A stretch of DNA of 49,872 nt from Desulfovibrio sp. OttesenSCG-928-G15 (lineage in GTDB: Bacteria; Desulfobacterota; Desulfovibrionia; Desulfovibrionales; Desulfovibrionaceae): the NCBI GenBank assembly GCA_030266525.1, contig JAJDIC010000005.1, forward strand, positions 1 through 49,872. Direction: 5' to 3'. The notes under the pieces are model-generated. The model was given only the letters and a program-made list of their open reading frames with translations, was not told where the DNA came from and made no database searches. Positions 1-7,380 of this stretch are shown one piece after another. Numbering within the stretch: the first letter of the stretch is position 1; each line of letters starts with the position of its first letter. Made by a program: the position numbers and the translations under genes.

Positions 1-746
1 GGAGCAAAAGCGGCCAGGTCGCAGCGCAGAAAATAATCGTCAATCTTGTCTTTGAGCGACTGCAAAAGCAGCCAGGCTTCTGCCGTGTCCTGACCAAGTG
101 GAGTTGCCGCGCAATGAACACTTTTTTTCCAGTCGCGCAGCTTTTCCAGAGTGCCGGTAAAGGCGTCGGCTATTTCCCGGTTAATGCCGGTGAGGCCGGT
201 TGCGTCTTCCACTCCGCCGATTACGGAAATGGCGTCTTTGATGAAAGCCTGAATATCCGGCTCCAGAGTTTCAAAGGGGGGAACAATACCGTCGCCGTTG
301 TCCTGGTTTTCTGCGGCTTTGGCTACCGCCTCCGCCACATCTTCCTGGGTCAGGCCTTCGGCGTCGGGTTTTTCCAGCTTTTCCAGGATGGCGTGCGCGG
401 TGGCGTGCATGCGCTCGCATTCAAGGTCATCTTCGCGCAAAAGCGAAAGGGGCATCAGGTCGCCCGGTTCAAGTATTGCTTCCGGGTTTTTCAGGTGGGC
501 GCAAACAAACTCAACGGCTGCAATGACTTCCGGAATGCGTATGCGTCCGTCCGCGTCGGTGTCCACCAGTTGCAGGGTCCGGTGGTCAAACTCAAGGCCT
601 GTGGCCGGGCAGCTCAGGGTAGCCCAGAGCTTGGGGTCAAGGTCTTTGAGGTTGCGTAGTTCGTCGGCTGTGCGCAGAGTGGCCTGATCAATTCCGCCAA
701 GTCTCTGAAATTGCCATTTAAATGTCGGTTCCGGAGTGGGGGGCAT
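1..746 (-). CDS. EF-hand-like protein, 3' part cut off by window edge
   Basis: This frame is open from an ATG at 746 to the left edge, giving 248 codons with no stop. The start follows a good ribosome site (AAGGAGAG, about 7 bases upstream). Residues 62-73 (DTDADGRIRIPE) fit the 12-residue EF-hand loop exactly, with Asp at 1, 3 and 5, Gly at 6 and Glu at 12. A second, weaker loop lies near residues 148-159 (QDNGDGIVPPFE). There is no signal peptide, so it is probably cytoplasmic. Calcium binding is an inference from the loop; the rest of the protein, acidic and helical, is not recognised. It is divergent from the exported-protein gene at 947. Confidence 0.6.
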   Translation of the reverse strand, partial: MPPTPEPTFKWQFQRLGGIDQATLRTADELRNLKDLDPKLWATLSCPATGLEFDHRTLQLVDTDADGRIRIPEVIAAVEFVCAHLKNPEAILEPGDLMPLSLLREDDLECERMHATAHAILEKLEKPDAEGLTQEDVAEAVAKAAENQDNGDGIVPPFETLEPDIQAFIKDAISVIGGVEDATGLTGINREIADAFTGTLEKLRDWKKSVHCAATPLGQDTAEAWLLLQSLKDKIDDYFLRCDLAAFA

Positions 747-946
747 GATTTGTCTCTCCTTAAAGGGTCTATGAATACAATGAAAGTTGGTTTACTAAAA
801 AGAGCACACTGCTGACGGCGCCGGGTACGAAGGAACGAGTACTGCCACCCGCATCCGGCCTGTCTGCCTGTTCAGGAGTAGTGCGTGGGCCGCAAAAGCG
901 CCAGACGTCTGCCCTTGCGGCGTTTTCGATCATAAAGGATTGTAGT

Positions 947-1654
947 ATGAACACACACAATACGCCAGTACGGCTAACGGCATCAATAGCCTTTGCCATA
1001 ATGCTGTTATTTGTCTCGTCTGTAAAGAGTGAAGCCTTTGACGCGGGTACCGAAAACAGCCCGAATGCCAGCCAGTATGCCGTGACCATAGACGACAGGG
1101 AACTTTTTTTTGTTTTTCCTGCCGGGTATGCCCCGGCCTCAAAAAAAGTGGCAGATGCCGTACAAGCCATGTATCAGAGCTATACCAGCGATATGCAGGT
1201 CTGGACGTTTACCAGGCCGGAGATCGAAAAACAGCTTTTGCAAGACGGGGCGGACAAGAGAATACAGTCATATGTCGCACTCACCCATATCCCGGAAGCT
1301 GAAAACAGCTATACCCGCAAAGATTTCCGCGAAGTGCTCAAAGACTACGCCCAGCGGCATGAGGCAGGAAAGAAAACCCTTGAAGAATTCAGGGAACAAC
1401 TCGTCAAACTTGCACCCGCACTGGATATGCGGGCCGAAGTGCAAAGCGGGCAGACCAGCGCACTTTGGCTGAGCGCCGTGGATTCGGTTGAATCAACAGC
1501 GCAAAAACGCGACATCATGCTGACCGCCGAACTGCTGATGCGAAAAAATACCCGGGCGATCATGGTATTCCTTTTTCGCTTTTATCATTCCCCGCAAGAT
1601 TTGGACGACTTGATGCAGGATGTGGAATCGTTCAAGCAAAACATCGAACCCTAG
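947..1654 (+). CDS. Exported protein of unknown function
   Basis: A 235-residue product with an N-terminal hydrophobic stretch (about residues 9-26) typical of a Sec signal peptide, followed by a soluble, charged domain. I chose the ATG at 947 because AAAGGAT sits 6 bases upstream and because the signal peptide then begins correctly; an in-frame ATG at 881 would add 22 residues before it. No catalytic motif, lipobox or metal site is evident. A helical, charged middle (residues 120-170) suggests a periplasmic helical protein, but I do not recognise the family. It stands alone: an EF-hand-like gene diverges upstream and a repeat-bearing gap follows. Confidence 0.6.
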   Translation: MNTHNTPVRLTASIAFAIMLLFVSSVKSEAFDAGTENSPNASQYAVTIDDRELFFVFPAGYAPASKKVADAVQAMYQSYTSDMQVWTFTRPEIEKQLLQDGADKRIQSYVALTHIPEAENSYTRKDFREVLKDYAQRHEAGKKTLEEFREQLVKLAPALDMRAEVQSGQTSALWLSAVDSVESTAQKRDIMLTAELLMRKNTRAIMVFLFRFYHSPQDLDDLMQDVESFKQNIEP

Positions 1655-1674
1655 GGAAATGGTGACTTTTTCCG

Positions 1675-1810
1675 CCTGAAATTAACGCCGCGCGCCTTGC
1701 CAGCCGAAAAAACTCATCATTTCCCTGACTCTCGTCGCTATTGAGAGAGAAGAGAAAAAGGCTTGCTTCGCTCCCTTGGAGTCCGGCCCTCCCCTGAAAT
1801 TAACGCCGCG
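1675..1810. repeat. 18-bp direct repeat pair flanking an R2 repeat copy
   Basis: The sequence CCTGAAATTAACGCCGCG occurs at 1675-1692 and again, identically, at 1793-1810 (118 bp apart). The R2-family repeat copy lies between the two. They could be a duplicated target site or the ends of two adjacent repeat units, one of them truncated. Confidence 0.75.
1688..1779 (-). repeat. R2 dispersed repeat, inverted diverged copy (R2c)
   Basis: Read on the minus strand this segment matches the tandem repeat at 34441-34642 along its whole length. Landmarks in order are CCAAGGGAGCGAAGCAAG, a CTTTTTCTC tract, a GCGACGAGAGTCAGGGAAA block, a T-run with CGGCTGGCAAGGCGCGCGG. It is more diverged than the two tandem units are from each other. 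It fills the gap between the exported-protein gene and the small protein at 1877. Confidence 0.65.
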
Positions 1811-1876
1811 GCCCCTAAAGTTCGCGTTTTTTTATCCGATAAGCCCCTTTAGATAACTCAACTCCGAGGGGGATTT

Positions 1877-2077
1877 ATGGAATCCATGTCATTGTCAGCC
1901 AGCGGCATATCCAGTGCGTTAAAAGACACATCCAGTCTGGATCTGATCAACAAAACTTTGTCCAAGCAGCAGGAAATGAGCGGCCAACTGGCTACGCCGA
2001 GCAAGCCCGCCGCTTCCGTGAACATCAACGTGAATGAGGCTCTTGGCAAAGGCACACAGCTTGATATTACCGTATAA
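1877..2077 (+). CDS. Small YjfB-like putative motility protein
   Basis: A 66-residue, signal-less, Ser/Lys/Gln-rich protein. The ATG is preceded by GAGGGGGA at good spacing. The layout, a short helical Ser-rich start, a KQQE-type amphipathic helix near residues 26-36 and a polar tail ending in a beta-like VNINVN/LDITV segment, resembles the small YjfB putative motility proteins found beside chemotaxis or flagellar genes. The resemblance is by pattern only, and no flagellar gene is close by. The following LapG-like gene starts 18 bases downstream, so the two may be co-transcribed. Confidence 0.5.
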   Translation: MESMSLSASGISSALKDTSSLDLINKTLSKQQEMSGQLATPSKPAASVNINVNEALGKGTQLDITV

Positions 2078-2095
2078 GCGTGTTTAAAAGCGGCA

Positions 2096-2827
2096 ATGAA
2101 CGCCGCATATGCCTCCATACCGGACTGTCGACAGGATACGTGTCTTTGTCGGCAGTCCCGCTTGCTGTGCGGGTGCCCGGAACAGCGCGTCGGGTGCCGC
2201 ACGGCAGTTGTCCTGTTGTATGTCCTTTTTTCCTGCCTGCTTTTATCCGCCTGCCATTCCGTGCAAAGCCGGGAACCGTATCCCTTGCCCAAAAGCGAAT
2301 CCCCCCTGCGTGATTTTGCGAAATGGCGCAATATTGTCAAAGCCGAACAGGCGTCTTCTTCTTTCAGCCCGGAAGGCCTTTCGCTTTGGGCTCCCCGCCA
2401 CAGCGCGGAGTGGCGTCACTTGCGCCGTCAACTGGAAAAAGAGTCTCTTCTGGGTAAAGCCCGACTGGTGAACGCTTTTTTTAACCAGCGGCCCTACATT
2501 AGTGACAAACAGGCCTGGGGGGTGGAAGAACACTGGGCAAGGCCGCTCGATTTCATGAACAAGGGGGGCGATTGCGAAGATTACGCCATTGCCAAGTATT
2601 ACGCCCTGCGTGCTATGGGTGTACCCGCAAGCGACCTGCGCCTTGCCGGTTTGTGGAACTTCAGAAAAAAAGAAGGCCACGCCGTGCTGCTGCTCATAAC
2701 GCCGAAGCATACCTATGTTCTGGATAATGAAGAAAGGGATCTGCCCTTGCTTGAGACAGTCCACTGGTACAAGGTTTACTATCTGCTCAATGAAGATACC
2801 CAGTGGACCCACGCTGAGGCCCTGTAA
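2096..2827 (+). CDS. Transglutaminase-like cysteine peptidase, LapG type, probable lipoprotein
   Basis: The product (243 residues from the first ATG) belongs to the bacterial transglutaminase-like cysteine proteinases. The triad is visible: Cys160 in GGDCEDYA, His195 in EGHAVLLL and Asp210 in YVLDNEE. LapG enzymes of this family are periplasmic and clip large adhesins such as LapA under c-di-GMP control through LapD. Residues 38-53 form a hydrophobic segment ending in a lipobox (LLLSAC, Cys53). About 35 Cys/Arg-rich residues precede it, so the real start is probably later, for instance a TTG or GTG just before the hydrophobic segment; the ATG is the conservative choice. No LapD or giant adhesin is in the window. 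Confidence 0.75.
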   Translation: MNAAYASIPDCRQDTCLCRQSRLLCGCPEQRVGCRTAVVLLYVLFSCLLLSACHSVQSREPYPLPKSESPLRDFAKWRNIVKAEQASSSFSPEGLSLWAPRHSAEWRHLRRQLEKESLLGKARLVNAFFNQRPYISDKQAWGVEEHWARPLDFMNKGGDCEDYAIAKYYALRAMGVPASDLRLAGLWNFRKKEGHAVLLLITPKHTYVLDNEERDLPLLETVHWYKVYYLLNEDTQWTHAEAL

Positions 2828-2877
2828 GACTCCGGCGCAAAACGAGGCGGTGTCGTCACGAGATGTCTTTTGTCCCC

Positions 2878-2985
2878 CTGCCCGCGTTGCGACAGAACCC
2901 CCTTAAGGACATGGACGAAAGAGTCCACTCCCTCCTGTGAACCTGTCGCGCCTTGGCAGAGAAAATCCAAACTCGTGACGCCACT
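2878..2985 (+). repeat. R1 dispersed repeat, copy A
   Basis: About 108 bp that match the reverse complement of 40029-40140 at roughly nine bases in ten, with only small gaps. Shared landmarks are CTGCCCGCGTTGCGACAGAA, the hairpin TGGACGAAAGAGTCCA, and CCTTGGCAGAGAA followed by CGTGACGCCACT. This copy lies between two convergent genes and is bracketed by a 9-bp inverted repeat, CGTCACGAG at 2854-2862 and CTCGTGACG at 2972-2980. It ends 6 bases before the stop codon of the hydrolase gene on the other strand. Confidence 0.85.
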
Positions 2986-2991
2986 CTGCAT

Positions 2992-4068
2992 CTAGGGTAT
3001 TTTGGGGTGGGAGCGCGCTGCCGGCACAAGTACGCCCTGATTTTCCGGCATGTTCGCCACCATGGCAAAGGTATACACTTCCGCGCACCAGGAATCGAGC
3101 CGGGTCAGGTAATAGGTTCCGCTTTGCAGGTCTGTGAGCGTCCACCATTGGGTGGGGTACACAAAATCCCGCATCTTTTCGGATTCTGTTTCCGTTTCAG
3201 AGCGGTCTATTTCTTCCAAACCGGCAAACACGCTTGCCACCAGGCCGCGCATGGCCATCAGGGCGCCGGGCGTATCCGTCACCAGCCCGGATGCGTACAT
3301 TTCCTTCAGGTAGCGCTTTGCTCTGGCCCTGCGGTCAATGGTGGAAATGGAGCCGTTTGGCTGGTAGTCCGACTTTTCAAGCGCCTTATGCACGGAATAC
3401 ACCGGTTCATTGGTCAGGGCGCTGTCTTCCAGGTCGTTATAGATTTTCGCTTTGCCGTCTATGAATTCGATAATTGCCCGACCGCCCGTGACATCTGAAA
3501 AGGCAAAGTGGAAGGGCAGATGCGCCGAGGGTTGGCTGCCCTCTTTCATGGCATTGGCTACGTGCAGGAAATTGAGCCGCCCTTCACGGACGCATTGCAC
3601 TACCTCATCAACCGAATCAAATACCGAAACGGCGTAGGCGATGAATAAAAACGGGTCAACGCCGTGAGCGCCTTCCCGGTAGTCGGGCAGTTTTGAGCCT
3701 TCCAGGTATAAAAGGCTGCCTTGCAAGCCCATCTCATTCAGCGCGTCAGAAACCATGTTCTTGCCAAAACTGAATATCTGGATGCTGGCATACTTGGCAG
3801 TATAGGTAAGCGGGTTGTCAAGTTCATCTTCTGCCGTGCGCAGTACGGCCCCGGCTTTTACGCCCTTGATCACGGCTTCGTCCATATAGCCCCAATCCAT
3901 GGTTCTGGCCACAATGGCGGCTGTGGTCCAGCCCGTCTTTTCACCGGGCGCTTTGGGTAGGGGCAGCTTGAAAAAGGCCCAGCTGCACGCGAACACGGGG
4001 TTGCAGCAAAGGGTCATAATCAGGGAAAGTATCAGCGCACTGAACAGTTTTGTTGGCTTGCGGCTCAT
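2992..4068 (-). CDS. Exported choloylglycine hydrolase / penicillin V acylase family protein (copy 2)
   Basis: A 358-residue N-terminal-nucleophile hydrolase of the choloylglycine hydrolase (linear amide C-N hydrolase) family. A signal peptide (1-27) ends at Ala and leaves Cys28 (FACSWAF) as the new N-terminus, which is the catalytic nucleophile in this family. The Arg/Asp pair is Arg55 and Asp58 in ARTMDW; the NEMGLQGS segment and a conserved Arg in IDRRARAK are also present. Members cleave conjugated bile salts, penicillin V or N-acyl-homoserine lactones; the substrate cannot be read here. Cys to Arg is about 11 residues longer than in its neighbour because of a Pro/Lys-rich insert. Its ATG overlaps the stop of the upstream paralogue (ATGA), so the two are translationally coupled. 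Confidence 0.85.
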   Translation of the reverse strand: MSRKPTKLFSALILSLIMTLCCNPVFACSWAFFKLPLPKAPGEKTGWTTAAIVARTMDWGYMDEAVIKGVKAGAVLRTAEDELDNPLTYTAKYASIQIFSFGKNMVSDALNEMGLQGSLLYLEGSKLPDYREGAHGVDPFLFIAYAVSVFDSVDEVVQCVREGRLNFLHVANAMKEGSQPSAHLPFHFAFSDVTGGRAIIEFIDGKAKIYNDLEDSALTNEPVYSVHKALEKSDYQPNGSISTIDRRARAKRYLKEMYASGLVTDTPGALMAMRGLVASVFAGLEEIDRSETETESEKMRDFVYPTQWWTLTDLQSGTYYLTRLDSWCAEVYTFAMVANMPENQGVLVPAARSHPKIP

Positions 4069-5108
4069 ATCCCCTCCTTGCTCATGCTCTTGACGGGCTG
4101 TTTTGGCGTAATTTTTTTATAGGGGCAGTCCGCCAGGGGTTTGAGTTCACCTGTGAAGCCGTCCTTGGGAAACAGGCTGAAATCGTATATCTCGGCGCAC
4201 CAGGAATCGAGCCGGGTCAGGTAATAGGTGGGGTTTTTGAGGTCGGTCAGGGTCCACCACTGCGTGTGGTAGGTTCCGCCTTCCGCAGTGGGGTAACTTT
4301 CTGTAAGTCCCGCGAAAACCGTGGCAAGCAGACCGCGCATGGCCCGCATGGCGCGGGGGGCGCTATCAACGCCGCGCTCGGTCATGTCTTTGAGGTAGAG
4401 CTTTGCCCTTGCCCGCCTGTCAATGGAAATGATTGAGCCGTTCGGCTGATACTTTGCCTCGTCAAGAGCAAGCATGGCGCTGTAGTGCGGGTCGTTGGCC
4501 AAAGCATCGTTTTCCGGGCCGTGGTAATACACCAGCTTGCCGTCTTCAAATTCAATAACCGCCTTGTCACCCGAAGCGTCGGCAAAGGCATAGTGAAAGG
4601 GCAGGTCATAACCGGGTTCAGACCCCTCCACCATGGGATTATTTCTGGGAAGAAAGTGAAAATTGCCAAGAGTGAGAATGACTTCCTTCACCGTTGCGCA
4701 GGTGGATGCGGCATAGCTGATAAAATGGAGAGGGTCCATGCCGGGAAGCGCTTTTTGCTGGTCCGCTCCGGGCAGGCGGCTGCCTTCCAGATAGAGCACA
4801 GAACCTTGCAGCCCCTTTTCATTCAGCACGTCGGAAGAAAGACCGCCAAAGCTGGTAATTCGGATGCTTGCGTATTGGGTGGTATATTCAAGCCCCTTAC
4901 CGCTTTCAGCGGTTTTTTGGGCAACCCCCCTGCCAATGCCCATCACCTGGGCTTCGTCCTTTCTGCCCACCCAGTCCATTGTCCGCCCGACAACAGCGGC
5001 ACTGCCAGAGCAAAACGCGGCCCAGGAGCAGGCAAGCGCCTGCCCGCAAGACAGCAGAACAATCAGTGCGGCGGCAAGGGCGAGTGTGGAATATTTTCTT
5101 TGACGCAT
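4065..5108 (-). CDS. Exported choloylglycine hydrolase / penicillin V acylase family protein (copy 1)
   Basis: First gene of a two-gene pair of paralogues. From the ATG at 5108 (GGGAGG 6 bases upstream) the product is 347 residues; an ATG at 5150 would only add 14 residues ahead of the signal peptide. The signal peptide ends at Ala26 and exposes Cys27 (LACSWAAF), the expected nucleophile. Arg42 and Asp45 (GRTMDW) lie close to the usual family spacing, followed by NEKGLQGS and SIDRRARAK. The shared motif YQPNGSI..IDRRARAK and the C-terminal LTRLDSWCAE show recent common ancestry with the downstream gene. Periplasmic or secreted amidase activity is inferred from the family; bile salt, beta-lactam and acyl-homoserine lactone all remain possible substrates. 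Confidence 0.87.
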   Translation of the reverse strand: MRQRKYSTLALAAALIVLLSCGQALACSWAAFCSGSAAVVGRTMDWVGRKDEAQVMGIGRGVAQKTAESGKGLEYTTQYASIRITSFGGLSSDVLNEKGLQGSVLYLEGSRLPGADQQKALPGMDPLHFISYAASTCATVKEVILTLGNFHFLPRNNPMVEGSEPGYDLPFHYAFADASGDKAVIEFEDGKLVYYHGPENDALANDPHYSAMLALDEAKYQPNGSIISIDRRARAKLYLKDMTERGVDSAPRAMRAMRGLLATVFAGLTESYPTAEGGTYHTQWWTLTDLKNPTYYLTRLDSWCAEIYDFSLFPKDGFTGELKPLADCPYKKITPKQPVKSMSKEGI

Positions 5109-5190
5109 GCGGCCTCCCGGATAATACGATACATGAGGATTTGTTATCAAATCCCGGCTCTAAAATAAAGTGCTCCCAGAGAAACACAGG

Positions 5191-6420
5191 CTACAGCGCA
5201 GCGCGGATAACCCCACCGGCTGCAAGCCGGAGCCGTCCGTCTGTACCTTGCGCGTACACGGCTGCTATCTGGCCGCAAGCGACGAGGCTTTCTTCCTCCA
5301 CAAAGCGGATGCGCATGGCGTTTGGGGGGCTGTCGCCGGCTTGGACGTTGACTTTGCCTTGGGACTCGCCCTTGTCTTGCCTGGACGGCGCGTCTGTTGC
5401 CTGCGCCTGCGTCAGGTTTTGGCTCTGTACCGGCGGCACAAAATCCACGACAGCCTGTTTCGGCTTTTCTCTGTAGCGGGTTTTCACAAGAACGCTCGCC
5501 GGCCACTCTTCCGGCGGCAGGAGGATATTCAAATCCGTGCACAGGCAGCCAAAGCCGCGCATTGCCTGTCTGGGCCCCAGGCGCAGGATATTGCCTTGCA
5601 TCTCTTTGCCCAGAACGTGCAGCGGTTCTTTCCAGCCTACGCCAAGACCCCGGCGCTGCCCTTCGGTATAGCGCCACAGGCCCTGGTGGCGACCAAGCTG
5701 TGTTCCATCAGTCAAAAGCATGGGGCCGGGGCCGGGCAGGGTTTTGCCGTAACGCCTGGCTAGCTCGGGGAGTATGGCGCGGTAGTCGTCTTGCGGCACA
5801 AAGCAGACTTCCTGACTCTCGCCCGGTTGGGGCGCGGTAAACCCATGGCGCTCAAGGACGGCCAGAACTTCGGGTTTTGTGATGCTTTCCAGCGGAAAAC
5901 GGGCGCGGGCAAGGGCGGCAGGCGGGACCAGGGCAAGAAAATAGCTCTGGTCTTTATTGTGGTCCCCCCCCTGATAAAGGCAGGCGCGTGCGTTTTCAAA
6001 GGCAATGCCGGCATAATGCCCGGTTGCCAGGGTGTTTGCGCCAAGCCGCAGGGCTTCGTCAAGCAGGAGTCCGAATTTTATGGATGCGTTGCACAAGGCG
6101 CAGGGGTTTGGGGTAAGCCCCTCGGCATAGGCTGCGACAAAGGGCGCGATTACCTTTTCGGCAAACGCCTGCACGCAGTCAATGGCATGCAGGGGAACGG
6201 CAAGCCGGGTGCAGGCCGCTTCAAGGCTCTTGCGCATGGCTTCTGCGCGGCGGGCGCTTTCAGCGTTTTCAGGGGCCAGAAATATGCCGTGCAGGGCGAT
6301 AACAGTATGCCCCTGCTCCTTGAGGCGCAAAAGGGCATACAGGCTGTCCGCGCCGCCGCTGACGGCAACGGCGACAGGGGCTGTTTTGCCGGGTGTCCTA
6401 TGGGTAGCGGAGGGGGCCAT
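5191..6420 (-). CDS. mnmA: tRNA-specific 2-thiouridylase MnmA
   Basis: Makes the 2-thio group of wobble uridine 34 in Lys, Glu and Gln tRNAs, using ATP and sulfur relayed from a cysteine desulfurase. The 409-residue protein from the ATG at 6420 has the PP-loop SGGADS (residues 21-26), the first catalytic Cys in NPCALCN, ATGHYA, and the second in GESQEVCF. The start at 6420 lies 13 bases after the upstream phosphatase gene; an in-frame start at 6525 would overlap that gene by about 90 bases. The C-terminal beta-barrel region carries an uncharged/polar insert of about 30 residues (SQNLTQAQATDAPSRQ and following) not usual in the family. Confidence 0.93.
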   Translation of the reverse strand: MAPSATHRTPGKTAPVAVAVSGGADSLYALLRLKEQGHTVIALHGIFLAPENAESARRAEAMRKSLEAACTRLAVPLHAIDCVQAFAEKVIAPFVAAYAEGLTPNPCALCNASIKFGLLLDEALRLGANTLATGHYAGIAFENARACLYQGGDHNKDQSYFLALVPPAALARARFPLESITKPEVLAVLERHGFTAPQPGESQEVCFVPQDDYRAILPELARRYGKTLPGPGPMLLTDGTQLGRHQGLWRYTEGQRRGLGVGWKEPLHVLGKEMQGNILRLGPRQAMRGFGCLCTDLNILLPPEEWPASVLVKTRYREKPKQAVVDFVPPVQSQNLTQAQATDAPSRQDKGESQGKVNVQAGDSPPNAMRIRFVEEESLVACGQIAAVYAQGTDGRLRLAAGGVIRAAL

Positions 6421-6433
6421 GAGGTCCGCGTAT

Positions 6434-7081
6434 TTATTGCAGCAGTAGGTTGCGAAGCTGCATGGGCGTATCCGCAAACGTCTGGCAGCCTTCTGCCCGC
6501 AGTTCTTCCCTGGTTCCGTAGCCAAAGGTTACTCCGATAAAGGGCACACCCGCTTCGCGCGCGCCTTCGGCGTCATAACGGGTATCGCCCACCATGACCG
6601 GCGCAGAGGCAGAGTCGGGAAAGGCGGTCAGAGCGCTTTCAATGATTGCCTTTTTGGCACTGCTTTTTTCAGTGCCGTCGCTGGCGTAAATACCCTGCAA
6701 AAAGGGGCGGAAGCCGAAATGGTCAGCCATGCGTTCGGCCAGGGTGCAATATTTGGAAGTGGCCAGGCATACGCACGTGTTTCTTTTTTGCAGCTCAGCC
6801 AGAAGGTCCATGATGCCCGGGTAGGGGGCCGCTTCCACGTAGCCCTTGACGTTGTAGTACTCCCGGTACAGACGAACCCCCTCTTCCGCTTGTTCGTCAG
6901 GCAGGTGCAAAAGGACAGACAGGGAATAGCGCAGCGGCGGGCCGATAAAAACCCTGCCGTCAAAGTTTGCGGGCAGGGTGACGCCCAGCTTGTCCAAGGC
7001 ATGGCGCATACCGTTGATAATCCCCTCGCCGGACTGAAGCAGCGTTCCGTCCAGATCAAAAAGAACCATGCTGTAGCTCAT
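6434..7081 (-). CDS. HAD-superfamily phosphatase, phosphoglycolate-phosphatase-like
   Basis: A 215-residue cytoplasmic HAD hydrolase. Motif I is FDLDGT with nucleophile Asp9 and acid/base Asp11; the cap domain is helical (about residues 16-85); motif II is LATSK; a Lys in EKSSAKK serves as motif III; motif IV is VGDTRYD. This matches the phosphoglycolate phosphatase (Gph/PpaX-like) subgroup, but the substrate is not certain. It is followed after 13 bases by mnmA on the same strand and probably forms a two-gene operon with it. About 300 bases holding two strong hairpins separate it from the Rrf2 gene upstream. Confidence 0.88.
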   Translation of the reverse strand: MSYSMVLFDLDGTLLQSGEGIINGMRHALDKLGVTLPANFDGRVFIGPPLRYSLSVLLHLPDEQAEEGVRLYREYYNVKGYVEAAPYPGIMDLLAELQKRNTCVCLATSKYCTLAERMADHFGFRPFLQGIYASDGTEKSSAKKAIIESALTAFPDSASAPVMVGDTRYDAEGAREAGVPFIGVTFGYGTREELRAEGCQTFADTPMQLRNLLLQ

Positions 7082-7261
7082 GTGTACCTACGCGAAATAA
7101 GTGGCTTAGTCAGTGCTTCCTTAAGGAACCGCTGCTTCAATAAAAATGTATAGCAAAACAGCACAGCGCATATTGCTATAAAACCATATCTTCTCTCTCC
7201 AAACTTGTGACAATACTATCTAATTCTTTGCGTCCTTAATGGCTACAACTCTCAGGAAACG

Positions 7262-7295
7262 TATGGTCGCTGCAATCCGGGATGCAGCGACCATA
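7262..7295. terminator. Perfect 13-bp hairpin, possible terminator or RNA structure
   Basis: TATGGTCGCTGCA (7262-7274) is followed, after the 8-base loop ATCCGGGA, by its exact complement (7283-7295). Neither strand has a U-run after the stem, so it is not a classical intrinsic terminator. It lies downstream of the Rrf2 gene on the minus strand, and transcript end protection is possible. Confidence 0.45.
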
Positions 7296-7311
7296 AGGAA
7301 CAGGTGCAACG

Positions 7312-7328
7312 GCGCAGGCCGCCTGCGC
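7312..7328. repeat. GC-rich palindrome
   Basis: GCGCAGG and CCTGCGC (seven GC-rich pairs) enclose a three-base loop, 53 bases beyond the Rrf2 stop codon. It may help end that transcript together with the larger hairpin at 7262-7295. No U-run follows it. Confidence 0.4.
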
Positions 7329-7380
7329 TTATAGTAAAAAGCGGGTACTTTGTGCGCGTGAAATCAGGACTCGCATGCAA

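Larger units (their letters stand above)
7082..7380. other. Gene-free stretch with two hairpins
   Basis: There is no convincing gene here. It lies between the end of the Rrf2 gene and the start of the phosphatase gene, both on the minus strand, so it should hold the terminator of one and the promoter of the other. It contains the two hairpins listed separately. Confidence 0.6.

Noticed and set aside
769..1170. Minus-strand frames opposite the exported-protein gene
   Set aside because: They run antisense to a gene that has its own signal peptide and ribosome site, and have no recognisable domain.
2905..2935. Hammerhead ribozyme in R1 from the GGACGAAAGAGTCC hairpin
   Set aside because: The GAAA and stem look suggestive, but the CUGAUGA core box and the other required stems are missing.
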